DNA of 64,000 nt from Pantoea sp. Mb-10 (GTDB lineage: Bacteria > Pseudomonadota > Gammaproteobacteria > Enterobacterales > Enterobacteriaceae). The stretch spans positions 124,001 through 188,000 of the forward strand of contig NZ_JAJSDX010000002.1 of assembly GCF_021272205.1 (NCBI RefSeq), written 5' to 3'. The translations under genes and the position numbers were made by a program. Under the pieces are notes generated by a model that searched no databases, was not told the origin of the DNA, and saw nothing but the letters and a program-made list of their open reading frames with translations. Below, piece by piece: positions 1-9,978 of the stretch; the first letter of the stretch is position 1; each line of letters opens with the position of its first letter.

Positions 1-411
1 TTAAGACCACAAGACTCGCGTTATAAATCTGAGCAAATCGTGGCTGAGTGCCTGCGGGAGGCTTTATCTGAACACGCGAGCGGGGAGCTGATTTACCACG
101 ATCAAATAAAATTGGATCAGCTGGTATCACCGAGTGATACGTGTTTAACAGAGCGGGAGCGCAGCTTTATTGCGCGCGCGAGCTGCGACTTTGTCATCTA
201 CTACAAAATTGGTAAGACGCCTCTGGGTGTCATCGAGGTTGATGGCGGGTTCCACGATCGTCCTGAGCAGGCAGCGCGGGATGCCTTGAAAGACAGTATT
301 TTAGCGAAAGGCGAAATAATGATCCTGCGCTTGCGGACGGTCGAGAGTCGTATTGAAGAGAGGATTGCCGAATTTATCGCTCAGTGGATAAATCCAGCGC
401 GCAGTGAGTAA
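1..411 (+). CDS. DUF2726 domain protein, 5' end cut by window edge
   Basis: The frame is open from base 1 without a stop, so the gene starts upstream of the window and only the C-terminal part is present. A GTG at 40 gives 123 residues but is probably internal. The visible part has the nuclease-like core of DUF2726: a CDFVIYYK strand, then a GVIEVDGGFH strand with acidic and histidine residues, then an RLRT segment. This layout resembles small restriction-endonuclease-like folds, but no activity can be assigned. The family call comes from recognising this pattern and was not confirmed by a search. Confidence 0.6.
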   Translation, partial: LRPQDSRYKSEQIVAECLREALSEHASGELIYHDQIKLDQLVSPSDTCLTERERSFIARASCDFVIYYKIGKTPLGVIEVDGGFHDRPEQAARDALKDSILAKGEIMILRLRTVESRIEERIAEFIAQWINPARSE

Positions 412-550
412 GCCTTGCAAGGGAGGGGGCATCAATAAGCCTCAGGAATGTCATCGTTAGCAAGTCGCCCGTACAGCGCATAGTTAGTAAATACAAACTC
501 ACCCGTTTCGGTGCATGATGGGGCCCGTTTACCGCTTCCTGGATGAGATA

Positions 551-1327
551 ATGCTGTCGTTCAAAGTGATTTTAGTCGTGTTTCTGTGCGCGGTGTTGCT
601 GTCGCTGGCGGCCAGTTTGGCGCAGGCCACGCGCAGCGAGGAGGGCATCAGCCCGCGCGGTGGCTGGGCCAGCGCGCGGCGTGACTCGGCGGGATTGGCG
701 CCCGATCCCACGCGTTATGTTAACGAGGCGATCGTGCAGGTCTACGCGGCGCCGACCTACGGCTGGAAAGGGGTGGTGGCGGTGCATCCGTGGATCATCT
801 TTAAGCGTGCCGGTGAAACGCGCTACACGCGTTACGAAGTGATCAGCTGGGGCAGCGGCGACAAAGTGCGACGCAACGCCAATCTTGCGGATGGCTACTG
901 GTACGGTGCCCGTCCGCGCGTGCTGGTGACGCAGCGCGGTGACGCCGCTGCCGCCCTGATCCCGCAGATTGAGGCAGCCATTCGCAGTTATCCGTGGCCG
1001 ACCACGTACCGCGCGTGGCCGGGGCCCAACAGCAATACGTTTTTGGCGCATATCGGGCGTGAAGTCCCGGCGCTCAAGTTGGATCTGCCCGCCAATGCGC
1101 TGGGCAAAGATTACCGTTCGCTGCGGCATCCGCTGGGATTGCCGCCCTCAGGGCGCGGTGTGCAGCTCTCACTGCTGGGCGTCTTGGGCGTAACGGTAGG
1201 CGCTGAAGAGGGCGTAGAGGTGAACGTGCTGGGTCTCAATATGGGGGTGGATTTTACCCCCCTACGCCTGCGGCTGCCGTTTATTGGTGGCATTGGGCAG
1301 GACAATGTGCAGAAAGATAATCCCTGA
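551..1327 (+). CDS. DUF3750 domain-containing exported protein
   Basis: A 258-residue protein with an N-terminal hydrophobic segment (about residues 3-26) ending in an Ala-rich cleavage-like site, followed by a soluble domain with the WGSGDKVRRN and WPGPNSNTF motifs typical of DUF3750. I chose ATG 551 because a GGATGAG ribosome site lies just before it and the signal segment begins right after it. ATGs at 515 and 518 would add 11-12 residues without a clear ribosome site. The C-terminal half (SLLGVLGVTVG) may be membrane-associated. Function is unknown. The gene stands alone and converges on the small gene at 1376-1555. Confidence 0.7.
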   Translation: MLSFKVILVVFLCAVLLSLAASLAQATRSEEGISPRGGWASARRDSAGLAPDPTRYVNEAIVQVYAAPTYGWKGVVAVHPWIIFKRAGETRYTRYEVISWGSGDKVRRNANLADGYWYGARPRVLVTQRGDAAAALIPQIEAAIRSYPWPTTYRAWPGPNSNTFLAHIGREVPALKLDLPANALGKDYRSLRHPLGLPPSGRGVQLSLLGVLGVTVGAEEGVEVNVLGLNMGVDFTPLRLRLPFIGGIGQDNVQKDNP

Positions 1328-1332
1328 TCGCA

Positions 1333-1365
1333 CGCCGCCACGGCGCTGAGAAGGCCATGGCGGCG
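1333..1365. terminator. Inverted repeat between convergent genes
   Basis: CGCCGCCA (1333-1340) pairs exactly with TGGCGGCG (1358-1365) across a 17-base loop. It lies between the convergent DUF3750 and YodC-like genes, so a bidirectional terminator is plausible. There is no strong U-tract. Confidence 0.4.
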
Positions 1366-1375
1366 CCAGGGGAGA

Positions 1376-1555
1376 TCAGCAGACGCCGAAATCCCCGTCT
1401 TCGTGATAGAGGTTAACGTTGTCCGCGTTGACTTCAATCTCTTTTTTGACCGGATCGTCCACGCGGGCGCACCACAGCTTCTCGCCTTCCACGCGCAATA
1501 CCTGCATCTTCGGGCCGCCGGTTTTTGCCTGGACGAAATCATTTACAGTAAACAT
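1376..1555 (-). CDS. YodC-like small protein (DUF2158)
   Basis: A 59-residue protein with ATG at 1553-1555, preceded on its strand by GGAAGGAGAG, a strong ribosome site. It begins with a short beta-strand pattern (FTVNDFVQAKTGGPKMQVL), contains LWCARV, and ends in Cys. The 'GGPxMxV' core is the hallmark of the DUF2158/YodC family of small cytoplasmic proteins, whose role is unknown. It lies downstream of mgtE on the same strand, 61 bp away. Confidence 0.7.
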   Translation of the reverse strand: MFTVNDFVQAKTGGPKMQVLRVEGEKLWCARVDDPVKKEIEVNADNVNLYHEDGDFGVC

Positions 1556-1616
1556 CGTTGCTCTCCTTCCGGTTAGTGATTATTCACGCGTTACAAGTGG
1601 CGTTCTCTGGTTGAGC

Positions 1617-3050
1617 TTAATGCGGCAGCAAAAAGATCGTGGCCAGACCGAGAAAAATAAAGAAGCCGCCGGTATCGGTAAGGGCGGTGATCAGCACGCT
1701 GGAGCCCACCGCCGGATCCCGTTTCATTTTGGTCATTAATAGCGGAATCAGCACGCCCATCAGCGCGGCCAGCAGCAGATTCAGCAGCATAGCCAGCATC
1801 ATCACGCCGCCGAGTTGAAGATTGTCATACATCAGCCACGTCAGGGCGCCCATGATGCTGCCCCAGAACAAGCCGTTGATCAGCGCAACGCCGAGCTCAC
1901 GCAAAATCAAAAACGAAAAGTTACCCGGTTCAACCTGGTGCAGCGCCAGCGCGCGCACGATCATGGTGATGGTCTGGTTGCCGGTATTCCCCCCGATGCC
2001 TGCCACGATTGGCATCAGCGTCGCCAGCGCCACCAGCTGTGAAATTGTCGCCTCAAACAGCCCAATCACGCGTGAGGCAATAAACGCCGTGCAGAGGTTG
2101 ATCGCCAGCCACGTCCAGCGCTTGCGCACCGCTTTGCGCACCGGCGCAAACACGTCCTCTTCCTGACTGATACCGCCCATTTTACGGATATTGCTCTCGT
2201 TCTCCTCGTTCACCAAATCGATCACATCCTCCACGGTGAGGCGGCCCATCAGCTTGCCTTTGGCATCGATAACCGCAGCGGAGATCAGGTTGTAACGCTC
2301 AAACGCGCTGGCGGCATCCTCGGCTTTGTCGTTGAGCTGGAACGTGGTGGGGTGTGCGTTCATCACGCTCGCCACCTGCGTATCCGGCTGATTCAGAAGA
2401 ATATCGGTCAGCGGTAGCTCGCCGAGCAGCTGGTTGTGCTCGTTGGTAATGAACAGCTTATCCGTGCCGGCAGGCATACTTTTGCGCTTGCGCAGGAAGC
2501 GCTGCACTGTTTCCAGCGTGACGTCCGCGCGCACCGTGAGAATATTGAAATCCATCACCCGGCCCACGCGGTCGCGGTCGAGCTCAATCACATCCAGCAG
2601 CCGTGCGCGCAGGTCCGGCTCCAGCGTGGTCAGCAGACGTCCGGTCAGGTCACGCGGCAGATAGCGGGCAAGGTACACCTGGTCGTCGATATCCAACGGC
2701 TCGATGGCGCGCAGAATATCCCGGTCGCTCATCTCCTCTGTCAGGCTGTCCCAGACCGTTTCAGAGGCTTCCACCAGCACGCGTCCGCGCCGTTCGGAGG
2801 GCACCAGACGCCACAGCGCCTGACGCGCCTCTTCCGGCAAGGCTTCGAGAATATCGGCGAGGTCAGCCGCGTGCAGCGTCGTGATGGCCTGTTCAAGCTG
2901 GTGCCGCCAGCCGGTTATCTCGCGCAGCTCGGCCGCATTGAGATCCACGGATTTGTCCAGCAGGACATCCACAAGATCGTCTTGACTGAGCAGCAGATGA
3001 AGAATGGATTGACGGGTTTCTAAGAGTTTTTGTGCGTGCGAAGCAGACAT
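1617..3050 (-). CDS. mgtE: Magnesium channel/transporter MgtE
   Basis: A 477-residue inner-membrane Mg2+ channel with the standard MgtE plan. An N-terminal helical superhelix (about 35-150) ends in a conserved 'DxDxVGRVMDFN' stretch. A CBS pair follows (about 160-285), including the ITNEHNQLLGELPLTD and DAKGKLMGRLTVEDVIDLV segments. The C-terminal half has five membrane helices with the signature GIGGNTGNQ, which lines the ion path in the family. In characterised homologues the cytoplasmic domains sense intracellular Mg2+ and close the pore. No M-box riboswitch is visible in the 93 bp to yfgG. Length and motifs are intact. Confidence 0.93.
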   Translation of the reverse strand: MSASHAQKLLETRQSILHLLLSQDDLVDVLLDKSVDLNAAELREITGWRHQLEQAITTLHAADLADILEALPEEARQALWRLVPSERRGRVLVEASETVWDSLTEEMSDRDILRAIEPLDIDDQVYLARYLPRDLTGRLLTTLEPDLRARLLDVIELDRDRVGRVMDFNILTVRADVTLETVQRFLRKRKSMPAGTDKLFITNEHNQLLGELPLTDILLNQPDTQVASVMNAHPTTFQLNDKAEDAASAFERYNLISAAVIDAKGKLMGRLTVEDVIDLVNEENESNIRKMGGISQEEDVFAPVRKAVRKRWTWLAINLCTAFIASRVIGLFEATISQLVALATLMPIVAGIGGNTGNQTITMIVRALALHQVEPGNFSFLILRELGVALINGLFWGSIMGALTWLMYDNLQLGGVMMLAMLLNLLLAALMGVLIPLLMTKMKRDPAVGSSVLITALTDTGGFFIFLGLATIFLLPH

Positions 3051-3143
3051 AACGCGTCCTTTGTGTCTGTAAAGTCACACAAAGTGTAGCGCGTTGAGCG
3101 AAATCAGGGCGTTATGCGTGCGGCAGCGTGCGTCAAATGGCCG

Positions 3144-3344
3144 TTAACGGGCACCAGGCGGCGCGGTAACCGATTCAGAGGCGATTTTCTTTTGCTGGTG
3201 ATGCTCGATCGCACCGGGGATGATAAAGATCAGCCGGCCCGCCAGAATAAGGAAACTGATGAATAAAACAATGCGGGTCATGTTACTGGTTTTGTGACGT
3301 CTTCGTGCAGGTATGGCGCTGTTCACGCGAGGTGTTCCTGTCAT
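3144..3344 (-). CDS. yfgG: YfgG family small membrane protein
   Basis: A 66-residue protein with a basic N-terminus (RRRHKTSNMTR), one hydrophobic helix (about 25-43) and a short His/Gln/Lys-rich tail (EHHQQKK). This matches E. coli YfgG in length, the MTRIVL start of the helix and the HHQ-KK segment. E. coli yfgG also lies near ppk-ppx, which supports the call. It is a small inner-membrane protein; reports connect it to metal stress, but nothing here shows its function. Confidence 0.7.
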   Translation of the reverse strand: MTGTPRVNSAIPARRRHKTSNMTRIVLFISFLILAGRLIFIIPGAIEHHQQKKIASESVTAPPGAR

Positions 3345-3458
3345 TACCCAAGTGGGCGGGAGTAATATTTAGTCACAGTTCGATTTTAAGGTCAATCGCT
3401 GTGTGAAAAATAAGCAGGTTGCCGAGGGGGCACGGCGTCGATAGGCGCAGCGGAGAAA

Positions 3459-3479
3459 CGCAGGGGGTGTCCCCCTGCG
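3459..3479 (-). terminator. Terminator after tehB
   Basis: CGCAGGGGG and CCCCCTGCG form a perfect 9-bp stem with a 3-base loop (3459-3479). On the minus strand it is followed by a short T-rich run. It lies 2 bp past the tehB stop codon. Confidence 0.6.
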
Positions 3480-3481
3480 CG

Positions 3482-4087
3482 TTATTCATAGCTGGCTTTT
3501 TGCGCCAGCAGCGTGGCGAAGCGGTATTTCAGGCGCTGACCGTTTTCATCACGCCGATGCAGCTCGCCCACCTCTTCGTTGTATTTCACGATGTGCCAGT
3601 TGCGATAATAGTGGCTCAGCTCGCCGGATTTGAAGGTAAACGGAAAGTTTTGCGTATTGGGATAATCGTTGGTGTCCATCGCCGACACGATCAGGTTATA
3701 ACCGTATTTGCGGGTGCTGGCCTGCATATCGGCGATCAGCTGCGGAATGGTCTGTGGCTGCAAAAACATCATCACCACGGTGGAAAACACAAACTCATAG
3801 CTGCCGTTGAAGCGTACCTGGTTGAGGTCGCAGCGCTGCGTGTGCAAATTCTGCAACTGCTCTTGCTGAATGATGGCGTTCAGCGAAGCCAGGCTGGTGG
3901 GATTATCGTCCCAGCCGGTAACGGTAAACCCATGCTGGTTCAGAAACAGGCTGTTGCGCCCGTGGCCGCAGCCGAGATCCAGTGCGTTGCCCGGCGTGAG
4001 CTTGGGCAGCGCCGCCACCACTTCGGAGTGGGGGGGCGTTAAGCCATATTTTTCGGCGAAATAGGTATCAGGACGTGAAGTGCTCAT
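3482..4087 (-). CDS. tehB: Tellurite/SAM-dependent methyltransferase TehB
   Basis: A 201-residue cytoplasmic class I methyltransferase. The SAM-binding glycine loop is LDLGCGHGRNSLFL (about residues 37-50). Later conserved stretches STVVMMFL, GYNLIVSAMDT and the terminal KYNEEVGELHR match E. coli TehB closely. TehB methylates tellurite or tellurium species and gives resistance when overexpressed. ATG 4087 fits the family length, but GTG 4102 (five residues longer) is nearer the GAGGAG overlapping the ppx stop, so the start is uncertain. The gene begins 24 bp after ppx and is likely co-transcribed with ppk-ppx, an arrangement E. coli lacks. Confidence 0.85.
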   Translation of the reverse strand: MSTSRPDTYFAEKYGLTPPHSEVVAALPKLTPGNALDLGCGHGRNSLFLNQHGFTVTGWDDNPTSLASLNAIIQQEQLQNLHTQRCDLNQVRFNGSYEFVFSTVVMMFLQPQTIPQLIADMQASTRKYGYNLIVSAMDTNDYPNTQNFPFTFKSGELSHYYRNWHIVKYNEEVGELHRRDENGQRLKYRFATLLAQKASYE

Positions 4088-4111
4088 GGTGAACGGGCCC
4101 ACAGGCCCGAA

Positions 4112-5635
4112 TTACTCCTCTTTCAGCGTGAGTTTCCAGCCGCTGACATCGTTCCAGTAGGTTTGCTCGCGCTCGAAGTCCAGCTGTACCAGCGTATTTT
4201 GGCTGAAGTAACCCTGCGGGAAGGTGAGGGTCCAGTTGCCTTCGTCGGTGGTCAGCGTAAGTGAATCGGGGCGCGTGGTGGCCTGCCGCTGGTTATTTAA
4301 CAGCGTGCTGAGGCGCAGTAAAAACACCATCGGCAGAAACTGTTTCTTTTTAAACAGGGTGAAACGCGGCATTTCGTCGGGTTTCACAGCCTTACGGTGG
4401 TAGCGTACCAGCGTCGCCAGCAGCATTTGCTGATCCTGATTAAAGCCCGGCAGGTTAGAGTTTTGCAGGATATAGGCCGAGTGGCGCTGCATACCGCTGT
4501 GGTTAATGGTCAATCCCACTTCGTGCAACAGCGCCGCCCACTTCAGCAACGCCGCCAGCTGCGGGTTCGCCAGCTTGGGGTTCTGTGCCTCCCACTGCTG
4601 ATAAAGCTGCTCGGTGGTCTCCAATACGCGGCGCGCCTGATCGCTATCAATCGCATAGTGATTTGCCAGGCTTTGTGCGGTGCGACTGCGAATATCCTGA
4701 TGGCGGAAACGGCCTTCCATCTCATACAGCACCCCTTCACGCAGCGCGCCGTCAGAGAGGCGCAGCTCGCGCAGCGCCAGCGCGTCAAACACGCCACACA
4801 AGATCGCCAGACCGGGCACGAACACCGCCTTACGCTCCTCCGAGAGGCCAGGCAGGCTCAGCGCATTGAACGATTTATGCTTGAGCACTTCGGCCACCAG
4901 CATCTCCAGCGAATCGGGCGTGATAAGCTTCTCTTTCTCGCCCATGGCCAGCAGTACTTCACAGGCCGCTTTGATGGAGCCGGACGCACCCAGCGCATAT
5001 TGCCAGCCGTGCAGACGATACTGCCACGCCATGGTCTCCAGCTTTTGTGCCGCAGAGAGGCGCGCGCGACGGAAGTACTCCGGCGTGATGTCGCCTTTCG
5101 GGAAGTAAAGATTCGCGAAGCTCACGCAACCCATGCGGCGGCTTTCCACCAGCTGAGGCTCGAAATCCTCACCAATCACTAATTCTGTCGAGCCGCCGCC
5201 GATGTCGATCACCAGCTTGCGACCTTTCTCTGGCTGCGTGTGCTCTACGCCCATGAAAATCAGACGTGCTTCTTCGTTGCCCGAGATCACTTCGATTGGA
5301 TAGGGGATAACCTCGGCGGCACGCTGCAGAAAGGTTTCCGCGTTGGTGGCGATGCGCAGCGTGTGGGTGCCCACAATGGTGACGTTGGCCGGGCTAAACC
5401 CTTGCAGGCGTTCGGCAAACAGCGCCAGACAGCTCAAGCCGCGCTCAATGGCGTCTTCACTCAGGCGATTTTGCGCATCCAGACCGTCGGCCAGATGCAC
5501 GCGCTGCTTCAGGCGACCCAGCACCTGTAACGCACCATCCACCACACGGGCAATCACCATATGGAAGCTGTTAGAGCCGAGGTCAATCGCAGCAAACTCC
5601 TGCGGCTTCGGCGTATTTTTATGAGAGATTGGCAT
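4112..5635 (-). CDS. ppx: Exopolyphosphatase
   Basis: A 507-residue cytoplasmic exopolyphosphatase of the ASKHA-fold Ppx/GppA family, which removes terminal phosphates from inorganic polyphosphate. The N-terminus has [17 protein letters not shown], the first phosphate-binding loop. [14 protein letters not shown] (about 142-155) is the second nucleotide/phosphate motif. The C-terminal half is an HD-like helical domain (HEVGLTINH). It begins 5 bp after the ppk stop, the same ppk-ppx operon as in E. coli. Full length. Confidence 0.96.
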   Translation of the reverse strand: MPISHKNTPKPQEFAAIDLGSNSFHMVIARVVDGALQVLGRLKQRVHLADGLDAQNRLSEDAIERGLSCLALFAERLQGFSPANVTIVGTHTLRIATNAETFLQRAAEVIPYPIEVISGNEEARLIFMGVEHTQPEKGRKLVIDIGGGSTELVIGEDFEPQLVESRRMGCVSFANLYFPKGDITPEYFRRARLSAAQKLETMAWQYRLHGWQYALGASGSIKAACEVLLAMGEKEKLITPDSLEMLVAEVLKHKSFNALSLPGLSEERKAVFVPGLAILCGVFDALALRELRLSDGALREGVLYEMEGRFRHQDIRSRTAQSLANHYAIDSDQARRVLETTEQLYQQWEAQNPKLANPQLAALLKWAALLHEVGLTINHSGMQRHSAYILQNSNLPGFNQDQQMLLATLVRYHRKAVKPDEMPRFTLFKKKQFLPMVFLLRLSTLLNNQRQATTRPDSLTLTTDEGNWTLTFPQGYFSQNTLVQLDFEREQTYWNDVSGWKLTLKEE

Positions 5636-5640
5636 AGGCG

Positions 5641-7701
5641 TTATTCAGGTTGTTCCAGTTGCTTGATGTAGTCGTAGATCGCCAGCTGCGCTCGCACCTT
5701 TTTGCGATTGCCGCGCGGAACATAACGGTTAGTCAGCTCTTTGTCCACGATGCGTGCTTTCACCGTATCGCTCAGCAAAATGGCCATGATATCGATAATG
5801 CGCTGCTTCAGGCGTGGGTCCAGCACGGACACCGCCACTTCTATACGGTAATCAATGTTACGCGTCATCCAGTCGGCTGAAGACAGAAACACTTTTTTAT
5901 CGCCGCCGCTCTCGAAAATATAGACGCGGTCGTGCTCCAGATAGCGGTCAACGATACTGGTAATACGAATATTTTCGCTGATACCAGGCAGGTCAGGGAT
6001 CAGCGAGCACATGCCGCGCACCAGCAGATTGATTTTTACCCCGGCCGACGAGGCGGCGTAAAGTCGGTCAACCAGGCCATTATCCACCAGATTATTGACC
6101 TTGAGCGTGATGCCGCACGGGTTCCCCTGCTGTGCGTTAGCAATTTCTGCATCAATCAGTCGGTAGAGCATGTCGCGTGAGTTTTGCGGCGAGACCATCA
6201 GGTGTTCAAACGACACCGGGCGATACGGGTTCTCAATAAAGTTGAACACGCGGCGCACTTCATTGGTAATACGCGCATCGGCGGTCAGTAGCGAATAGTC
6301 GGTATAAAGGCGGGCGGTTTTCTCATTGAAGTTACCGGTGCCAATGTGGGCATAGCGCACCACTTCGTCACCTTCACGGCGAGAAATCAGGAAAAGCTTG
6401 GCGTGAATTTTCAGGCCCGGCGCCGAGAAAATCACGTGCACGCCCGCTTCAGTCAGGCGCTTGGCCCAGCGGATGTTGGCTTCTTCGTCAAAGCGCGCCT
6501 GCAGCTCCACCACCACGGTGACTTTTTTGCCGTTGTGCGCCGCGTGGATCATCGCATCCATGATGCGCGAATGTTTTGCCACGCGGTAAATGTTGATTTT
6601 GATCGCCAGCACGTTGGGATCGAAGGACGCCTGACGCAGCAGCTCCAGCACGTGTTCAAAGGTGTGGTAAGGGTAGTAAAGCAGCACATCGCGATTACGC
6701 ACCGCATCAAAACCGTTACGGAAGCCATCAAAACCGATATGGCGAATCGGCGGCAGTGGACGATTTTCCAGGTTGGCTTTACCGACGTTAGGGAAACCAA
6801 TGAAATCTTTGAAGTTGTGATAGCGGCCGCCGGGCACGATGGAGTCGTAATTGGAGATGGAGAGCTTGTGACGCAGCATCTCCACCATCGCGTCGGGCAT
6901 GTCACGCTGATAAACAAAGCGCACCGGCTCGGCGGTCAGGCGCTGCTTGAGGCTGGAGGACATCAGTTCCAGCAGGCTCGACTCCATCTCTGTCACCAGG
7001 TCATATTCGGCGTCGCGCGTCATTTTCATGGAGTAAGCATTAAGCGCATCGAAATCAAAAAAGCCTTTGAAAATATCATCCAGGCAGTAACGCAGAATGT
7101 TGTCGAGTAAAATCATTGGCTTGCGACGACGCGGCGACTCCGCCGGCAGGTTGACAAAGCGCGGCACCTTGTCCGACGGGATCTCAAGCAGCGCGTAACG
7201 AATCTCTTCGCCGCGAATGATCTCCACCGCCAGGTAGGTGTAGTCGTCTTTCAGAAACTCAATCAGGTCGGTGTCGTGATTGATGAGAATGGGGGTCACG
7301 TGCTGACGCAACTGATGCTTGAAGTAGTGACGCAGCCACTCTTGCTGATTGGTCGACAGCTGACGTTCGTTGATCAGAAAGATTTGATTACGCGCCATTT
7401 CCAGCAGCAGATCGTTGTAGAGGGCGTCAAACTCCTGATCCGATTTCTGTACCCGCTGCTGAATTTTTTTGAGCACATGGCGCAGCGGCGTCGGGGTGCC
7501 TTGTTCTTCGCCGATCAGGATGCGCCGTTTTACATCGGCAAAGCGGACTTTATAGAATTCTTCGAGATTGTTGGAATAAATGCCTAAAAAACGCATGCGC
7601 TCGATCAGCGGATTGCTCTTATCGGCCGCTTCTTGCAGCACGCGTTCGTTGAAGGTTAACCAGCTTAATTCTTTTTCTATATACAGCTTTTCCTGACCCA
7701 T
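5641..7701 (-). CDS. ppk1: Polyphosphate kinase 1
   Basis: A 686-residue membrane-associated kinase that makes long-chain polyphosphate from ATP reversibly. The sequence from [15 protein letters not shown] to the C-terminal [11 protein letters not shown] follows E. coli Ppk almost residue for residue. PLD-like catalytic motifs are present, including [11 protein letters not shown] with the phospho-accepting histidine and [18 protein letters not shown]. The start at 7701 matches the E. coli N-terminus; the open frame extends 28 codons further but without family similarity. ppx follows after 5 bp. The divergent pst-like operon starts about 180 bp away. Confidence 0.97.
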   Translation of the reverse strand: MGQEKLYIEKELSWLTFNERVLQEAADKSNPLIERMRFLGIYSNNLEEFYKVRFADVKRRILIGEEQGTPTPLRHVLKKIQQRVQKSDQEFDALYNDLLLEMARNQIFLINERQLSTNQQEWLRHYFKHQLRQHVTPILINHDTDLIEFLKDDYTYLAVEIIRGEEIRYALLEIPSDKVPRFVNLPAESPRRRKPMILLDNILRYCLDDIFKGFFDFDALNAYSMKMTRDAEYDLVTEMESSLLELMSSSLKQRLTAEPVRFVYQRDMPDAMVEMLRHKLSISNYDSIVPGGRYHNFKDFIGFPNVGKANLENRPLPPIRHIGFDGFRNGFDAVRNRDVLLYYPYHTFEHVLELLRQASFDPNVLAIKINIYRVAKHSRIMDAMIHAAHNGKKVTVVVELQARFDEEANIRWAKRLTEAGVHVIFSAPGLKIHAKLFLISRREGDEVVRYAHIGTGNFNEKTARLYTDYSLLTADARITNEVRRVFNFIENPYRPVSFEHLMVSPQNSRDMLYRLIDAEIANAQQGNPCGITLKVNNLVDNGLVDRLYAASSAGVKINLLVRGMCSLIPDLPGISENIRITSIVDRYLEHDRVYIFESGGDKKVFLSSADWMTRNIDYRIEVAVSVLDPRLKQRIIDIMAILLSDTVKARIVDKELTNRYVPRGNRKKVRAQLAIYDYIKQLEQPE

Positions 7702-7884
7702 TCTGACTCCGTAAGGCTGTTGCTGGACGGAATGTCCGGCGGAAAATGTCGCAAAATCGCGGCTCCGCTCAGTGTCCATCACCATTATGGCGAGAGTATG
7801 GCAAGCTTGTCCAACGTCAACAGTTGTCTTATCAATCAGCTACGGGCAACATAGCCACCTGTCTTCGTGAACCCCCTGGCCTGC

Positions 7885-9978
7885 ATGAGCATAAATCGCA
7901 TTCCCGTCCACTTCAGTGACCGTCGTCGCCGCGCCGTCGATCGGCTGGTGCGCCGCATGGTCACGGCGTGTGGCGTGGGCATTTTACTGCTCATGCTGCT
8001 GCTTTTTTTCTGGCTGGTCGCGGTGGTGTTACCGCTGTTCAGCGCGCCGGGTCTGCATGCGCAGCCTGCACAGCAGCTGTGGGACCGGTCGCCCGCGCTG
8101 GCAATCGGCATTGAGGATCGTCTGGGATGGCGCATTAGCCGCAGCGAAGCCCGCTTTATTCCGCTGGATGGTCAGCCCGCTGCTGAAGCGCTGGCGCTGC
8201 CGGGCGAAGCCGACGCCGCCGTGACCAGCAGTGACAATCGCAGCGTGTTGCTCAATATCCATGGCGAGCTGCTGTTGATGCAGCCGCAGGTGCGCCAGCA
8301 GCACGGTGAGTGGGATTTCCCCTTTGGCCATCGCCCGCTGCGCCTGTTGCAAGGCGCGGTGAGCACCATGGCGCTGGCGACACTGGATGACCAGCAGTGG
8401 CGGCTTGCGCTGCAAACGCCTGCGGGGATCACGCTGATGACGCTGCGCGATCGCGCCACGGTGACGCAAATCGTGTTGCCGAATGAGCAGGCGGATCGCC
8501 TGCTGCTGTCACCGGATGGTTCGCTGCTTTTTGCCGTGCAGGGACGTTTGCTTAACGTCTGGCAAATTTCCGCGTCGGGCGCCCAGCTGCGCGAAACGCA
8601 AACGCTAAGCCAGCCGCCGCAAAGCCTCCATATGCTGGCCGGAGGGCGCACGTTACTCATTCAGGATGCCCAGGGCGTCAGTCAGTGGTTTGCTATTGTG
8701 GGCGACCAGGGGCCCCGCCTGCATGCCATTCATCGTTACCAGGCGAGTGAGCAGGCGCAGGGTGTGGTGACGGAGCCACAGCGTCGGGTTTTTGCCACTT
8801 TCACGTCGCAGGGCTGGGTACGGCTGTTCGCCAGCAAGCAAGCGGGGCCGATTCTGTCGCGCCAGTTTGCGCCGGGCATTACGGCGTTGGCGTTTTCTGC
8901 GCGCGGCGACCGGCTAATCGTGGAGCGGGCAGGGCAGTGGCAGCCGTTCGTGCTGGATAATCCGTGGCCAGATTTCACCTGGCGCAACCTCTGGCAGAAA
9001 GTGTGGTACGAAAACTATCCGCAGCCGGATTGGGTGTGGCAATCCACTGCCGCGGGTGACAGCTATCAGGCAAAATTTAGCCTGATGCCGATGGTGATAG
9101 GCACGCTCAAAGCCGCCGCGCTGGCGCTGCTGTTCGCCACGCCGCTGGCGCTGGCGGCGGCCATGTATACCGCGTGGTTTATGTCGCCAGGCTTGCGCCG
9201 CTGGGTCAAACCCGGCATTGAAATGATGAGCGCGCTGCCAAGCGTTGTGGTCGGGCTGATTGCGGGCGTCTGGCTGGCGCCGCACGTCAGCAGCGCCCTG
9301 CCGGGCGTACTGCTGTTGCCGCTGGTGCTGGCGGCGACGCTGCTGCTCTGCGGACAACTCACTCCGCGTCTGCCCGCGCGCTGGCGGCGTCCCGGCAGCG
9401 AAGTGCTCCTGCTGCTGCCGCTGCTGTTAGCCGTGACGCTGCTGACGCTATGGCTGCCCACGCAGCTCTGGCCTGACGTCGGCGCGCGGCTGGCGCATTA
9501 TGAGCAACGCAACCTGCTGGTGGCGGCGCTGGCGATGGGATTTGCGCTGGTTCCGCTGATTTTTACCCTGGCGGAAGATGCGCTCTTCAGCGTCCCTGCT
9601 GCGCTGGGGCAGGGCTCGCTAGCGCTGGGCGCGACGCCCTGGCAAACCCTCACGCGCGTCGTGCTGCCGGGCGCATCGGCGGGCATCTTTGCTGCCCTGA
9701 TGATTGGCTTTGGCCGCGCCGTGGGAGAGACCATGATTGTGCTGATGGCGACGGGCAATACGCCGGTGAGTGAAGGCGGGCTGTTTGCTGGGCTGCGCGC
9801 GCTCTCGGCCAATATCGCCATTGAGATGCCGGAAGCTGCTGCGGGCAGCGCCCATTATCGCATTCTGTTTTTAAGCGCGCTGGTGCTGCTGATTTTTACG
9901 CTGTTGATTAACACCGTCGCCGAGCTGATTCGGCAACGTTTACGCCAGCGCTACAGCCAGCATGAGGCACAGGGATGA
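7885..9978 (+). CDS. PstC-like phosphate ABC transporter permease with large extra domain
   Basis: A permease of about 697 residues, more than twice the length of E. coli PstC. One membrane helix (about residues 28-50) is followed by roughly 330 extracytoplasmic residues with repeated short beta-strand patterns (LLLSPDGSLLFAVQG, LAFSARGDRLIVE) that look like beta-propeller blades. The C-terminal 300 residues are the permease core with the EAA loop LGATPWQTLTRVVLPGASAG and the GRAVGETMIVLMATG signature of PstC. GTG 7867 is an alternative start; neither has a strong ribosome site. It overlaps the next gene by 4 bp. It probably moves phosphate, by homology and partner genes, but the substrate is not proven. 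Confidence 0.8.
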   Translation: MSINRIPVHFSDRRRRAVDRLVRRMVTACGVGILLLMLLLFFWLVAVVLPLFSAPGLHAQPAQQLWDRSPALAIGIEDRLGWRISRSEARFIPLDGQPAAEALALPGEADAAVTSSDNRSVLLNIHGELLLMQPQVRQQHGEWDFPFGHRPLRLLQGAVSTMALATLDDQQWRLALQTPAGITLMTLRDRATVTQIVLPNEQADRLLLSPDGSLLFAVQGRLLNVWQISASGAQLRETQTLSQPPQSLHMLAGGRTLLIQDAQGVSQWFAIVGDQGPRLHAIHRYQASEQAQGVVTEPQRRVFATFTSQGWVRLFASKQAGPILSRQFAPGITALAFSARGDRLIVERAGQWQPFVLDNPWPDFTWRNLWQKVWYENYPQPDWVWQSTAAGDSYQAKFSLMPMVIGTLKAAALALLFATPLALAAAMYTAWFMSPGLRRWVKPGIEMMSALPSVVVGLIAGVWLAPHVSSALPGVLLLPLVLAATLLLCGQLTPRLPARWRRPGSEVLLLLPLLLAVTLLTLWLPTQLWPDVGARLAHYEQRNLLVAALAMGFALVPLIFTLAEDALFSVPAALGQGSLALGATPWQTLTRVVLPGASAGIFAALMIGFGRAVGETMIVLMATGNTPVSEGGLFAGLRALSANIAIEMPEAAAGSAHYRILFLSALVLLIFTLLINTVAELIRQRLRQRYSQHEAQG

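Noticed and set aside
3051-3143. M-box magnesium riboswitch before mgtE
   Set aside because: The spacer is only 93 bp and shows none of the conserved M-box helices.
4397-5182. 261-codon plus-strand frame inside ppx
   Set aside because: It lies fully antisense to the well-conserved ppx gene and has no family-like pattern.
7702-7884. Pho box between ppk and the pst-like operon
   Set aside because: TTGTCTTATC near 7822 has only weak similarity to the PhoB consensus, and the second half-site is not convincing.
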